Program-made: the position numbers and the translations under genes
The notes under the pieces: generated by a model
What the model was told of the DNA's origin: nothing
The model's database searches: none
The model's input: the letters and a program-made list of their open reading frames with translations, nothing else
NCBI GenBank assembly: GCA_035499415.1
Contig: DATJYV010000146.1
Span: forward strand, 1-7,273
DNA from: DATJYV01 sp035499415
GTDB taxonomy: Bacteria; Bacteroidota; Ignavibacteria; UBA10030
Direction of reading: 5' to 3'
DNA length: 7,273 nucleotides
In this document: positions 5,129 to 7,273 of the stretch, piece after piece
How the letters are laid out: every line of letters begins with the position of its first letter
Numbering within the stretch: the first letter of the stretch is position 1

Positions 5129-5875
5129 TCAAATCCTGAACATAAAGTCCATGGAAACAAGCATCAAATTAACTCTCCGCGCCGCGCTGATGAAATGCGT
5201 TGCATTGCCGGCTGCATACAGCGGATCTTTTGCGTCGTTCAGCGCGAGGTATGAATCGACCCGCTGGTCGACCGAGGGATGAACATCGTCCCATGCCTGC
5301 AGAAATGGATTGAGAAAGTTGTACGAAAGACCCACGTCGAGAAGAATGCGTTCATTAAGCGGAACGACCGCTCCGCCGGAAACTCCCACCCCCAAACGCG
5401 CAACGGCATTCTTGATGTACGCCATATCGGGCACACCCGGAACGCCTTTGAACGAAACATCCCCGCCAATATCGTTGATGCCGACGGTCGCGTCCAGATA
5501 GAGGTGGAACGGCAGGCCGAGGGGTATAAATGTGAACTCGGGGCCCACCTTTGTTGAAAAGACCCGGTCCTTGATGGAAATTGAACCGACTCCCGCCTGG
5601 GCATCTCCTTCACCCGGAATGAGCGAGTAATTAATCTCTCCGATGAGCGGAATACCCAGAAGCCGAAACCTGCTCCGAATGTTGATGCCCTCGCCGGGTC
5701 CCAGTCCGTACGAAGTTCCCGAGTAAAATCCCCTCGTCGTTCCCGCAAAATCCGCCGCAGGGATCGAAGCCCCGCCGCCGGCGCCGAGCTCTATGCCGAA
5801 CTGAGCCGACGACGGAGTGATTCCTCCGGCGACAAGAACGAAAAAAAGGATGACGGATGTGCGCGTTATTTTCAC
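5129..5875 (-). CDS. Predicted outer-membrane beta-barrel protein with signal peptide
   Basis: A 248-residue protein from a GTG at 5875-5873. It opens with a Sec signal peptide: basic KITR, hydrophobic VILFFVLVAGGI (8-19), likely cleavage after PSSA (residue 24) before QFG. The mature part is glycine-rich with alternating polar/hydrophobic strands such as FGIELGAGGGASIP, RLLGIPLIGEINYSL, LPFHLYLDATVGIN, NAVARLGVGVSGG and RILLDVGLSYNF. It ends on a strand, VNLMLVSMDFMFRI, with the aromatic pattern of barrel proteins recognised by the Bam machinery. I do not recognise a specific family; porin-like or structural OmpA-barrel-like roles are possible. GTG is chosen because it opens the signal peptide. 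It overlaps the NFACT stop by four bases (GTGA) and has AAGAGG 10 bases upstream, so it is probably co-translated with that gene. Confidence 0.8.
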   Translation of the reverse strand: MKITRTSVILFFVLVAGGITPSSAQFGIELGAGGGASIPAADFAGTTRGFYSGTSYGLGPGEGINIRSRFRLLGIPLIGEINYSLIPGEGDAQAGVGSISIKDRVFSTKVGPEFTFIPLGLPFHLYLDATVGINDIGGDVSFKGVPGVPDMAYIKNAVARLGVGVSGGAVVPLNERILLDVGLSYNFLNPFLQAWDDVHPSVDQRVDSYLALNDAKDPLYAAGNATHFISAARRVNLMLVSMDFMFRI

Positions 5876-7273
5876 TCGTGCTCGCCCTCTTGAGGAAGAT
5901 GCGGTTCGACATACAAGACTTTTTCTCTTTCGACCACGACGGTTCCCGCGGCTGCTCCTTTTGGCTTTCTGACATATTTCCCCTTGCACGCGGTCACCGG
6001 GACCATCTTCGCATTTTTCATCTTGCTGTAATATGCCGCGATTGCGGCCGCTTCCTCGAGAATCCCCGGCTGCGGTTCGCTCTGTCCCTTTTCCATCTTC
6101 AACACAACATGCGACCCGCCCAATCCTCTCACGTGAAACCACCAATCGTTCGGCCGCGTGTAGCGCGTCGTGAGAAGGTCGTTGTTCTCCCCGCTTTTAC
6201 CGGCCCAGACCCGGTACCCTCCCGAGACGGAGAATATCCGGAACGGAATCCGTTCTTCTTTCTCCTTCCTTTTGATCGACGGTTTGATTCCAAACCTCTC
6301 GAGGTCGGCCCGATGGTGGTCCATGAAAGATTCTAGCGCGGCTTCGTCGTTTATCTCCGTGGTTTCCTCAAGAAGCGTCGCGGCGAGTTTTCTTCTGTTC
6401 CTCAAATCCCTCACTCTCGTCGAATGTTCAGCTGCCGTTCGCCGAACGCGCTTCGCTTTCTCGTAATACCGCTCGGCGTTCCGTGCCGGCGTCAGGTTCG
6501 GGTCGAGCGCGACCGTGGTCACTTCGCCCGGTGCACCCGGGTTTGCCGGCAGGTCGGCCTGCCTCATACCTCTGCTCAGAGCGTGGAGGTTCGCGGTGAC
6601 AAGCCGACCGAGCGATTCATACGCATCCGCCCGTTCGAGCGGCTCGGCCTGCGCCTCCACTTTGCCGATGGATTCGTCCAGATGGTGAAGTTCCTTCTGA
6701 AGAGGCGCCACGACCGCTTTTCTCAATTCCGAAAATCGCGCACGCTGCTCCGTCCGGCCCGTGAACACGCGAATCGCATCATGAAGGGACGGGATGTGCT
6801 CGACCCGCATCCCTTCAAGGTGTTCCAAATTGATAATGGAAAACAGGACGGGAGTTGACCCGTCGAAATAGATTTGTGGAGAGGGGCTTCCGGCCAATTC
6901 TTCAAGAAGTCTCTTGAGAGAATCCGTTAATCTCCCGTATGCACGTTCGGTCATGCCCTCGACCGAGGTCTCGGGGTCGAGGCCGGAACGGTAAAGAACC
7001 TCGCGCGCGAGAGTCGACCCTAATTGAGGCACATGAGCTCGAAGCATCCGTGAGAGCGATGCGTCACCGGAATCCTGCTTCAGTCCCCGGAGCGAAGGAA
7101 GATGAACGTCCCACGGTCTGGTCCGTTCCGGCAACGAAGGCAACGCTGTCCCCGCCCACTTCTTTTTATTGAGAAAGCTGTCGCGGATCATCTCCGTCGG
7201 GTCGCAGAGGTAGGCGTTCGGCTCAGAACCAAATAATCGGACCACCAAAGAAAGTTTCGGTTCGAGTGAGATG
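5872..7273 (-). CDS. NFACT family protein (RqcH/Rqc2/FbpA-like), N-terminus outside window
   Basis: The frame is open from the right window edge to a TGA at 5874-5872, giving 466 visible residues. Full family members are about 550-590, so roughly 100 N-terminal residues are missing. Seen in order (visible numbering): the end of the NFACT-N domain (SLEPKLSLVVRLFG), a helix-hairpin-helix region (about 84-106, QLGSTLAREVLYRSGL), a long coiled-coil middle with the conserved segment LDPNLTPARNAERYYEKAKR (256-275), and the C-terminal NFACT-R/DUF814 domain (about 340-455) with PNDWWFHVRGLGGSHVVLKM (374-393). Characterised members (bacterial RqcH, eukaryotic Rqc2) bind stalled 50S/60S ribosomal subunits with peptidyl-tRNA and add C-terminal alanine tails; older names reflect fibronectin binding in Gram-positives. 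The catalytic Asp-Arg pair should lie in the missing N-terminus, so activity cannot be judged. It overlaps the outer-membrane protein gene downstream. Confidence 0.93.
   Translation of the reverse strand, partial: ISLEPKLSLVVRLFGSEPNAYLCDPTEMIRDSFLNKKKWAGTALPSLPERTRPWDVHLPSLRGLKQDSGDASLSRMLRAHVPQLGSTLAREVLYRSGLDPETSVEGMTERAYGRLTDSLKRLLEELAGSPSPQIYFDGSTPVLFSIINLEHLEGMRVEHIPSLHDAIRVFTGRTEQRARFSELRKAVVAPLQKELHHLDESIGKVEAQAEPLERADAYESLGRLVTANLHALSRGMRQADLPANPGAPGEVTTVALDPNLTPARNAERYYEKAKRVRRTAAEHSTRVRDLRNRRKLAATLLEETTEINDEAALESFMDHHRADLERFGIKPSIKRKEKEERIPFRIFSVSGGYRVWAGKSGENNDLLTTRYTRPNDWWFHVRGLGGSHVVLKMEKGQSEPQPGILEEAAAIAAYYSKMKNAKMVPVTACKGKYVRKPKGAAAGTVVVEREKVLYVEPHLPQEGEHE

Noticed and set aside
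5876..6145. 90-codon N-terminal extension of the outer-membrane protein
   Set aside because: It is the shadow of the NFACT gene and would bury a clear signal peptide that starts at GTG 5875.

Overview
The window looks like an ordinary chromosomal segment of a moderately GC-rich bacterium, probably from the Bacteroidota/Ignavibacteriota/Chlorobiota side of the FCB group. The reasons are the AraC regulator with a small metal-binding-like N-terminus, the style of the FeoA-FeoA-FeoB cluster, an outer-membrane barrel with a Sec signal peptide (hence a Gram-negative), and spacers filled with degenerate 7- and 8-base tandem repeats. This assignment is an inference. No mobile element, CRISPR array, tRNA or rRNA was seen.

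Layout. On the minus strand, 1-430 is the 5' part of an AraC-type regulator whose C-terminus lies outside the window. It is preceded on that strand by an SDR oxidoreductase (698-1477), with a repeat-filled spacer between them. A 292-base AT-richer divergent spacer (1478-1769) then separates the SDR gene from a plus-strand iron operon. The operon has five genes: a Cys-rich FeoA-like protein (1770-2000), a conventional FeoA (2001-2243), the FeoB ferrous iron permease (2240-4348), a FeoB-associated Cys-rich single-span membrane protein (4359-4556) and a SufT/MIP18-like Fe-S maturation factor (4618-4941). A good promoter (TTGACA, 17 bases, TAAATT) lies upstream, and its -10 box is covered by a perfect 13-base palindrome that is a candidate operator.

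The operon converges on a two-gene minus-strand unit: an NFACT (RqcH/Rqc2-type) protein, truncated at its N-terminus by the window end (5872-7273), and an outer-membrane beta-barrel protein (5129-5875) that starts inside the last codons of the NFACT gene. The convergent spacer 4942-5128 holds a degenerate heptamer repeat.

Functionally, the Feo block reads as one module: Fe(II) import by FeoB, two small SH3-like FeoA accessory proteins, a membrane Cys-rich partner, and a protein that could feed the iron into Fe-S cluster biogenesis. No clearly new system was found. The points most worth checking are the candidate feo operator, a structured inverted repeat in the divergent spacer, the two unlike FeoA proteins, the operon link to SufT, and the unresolved sufT start.
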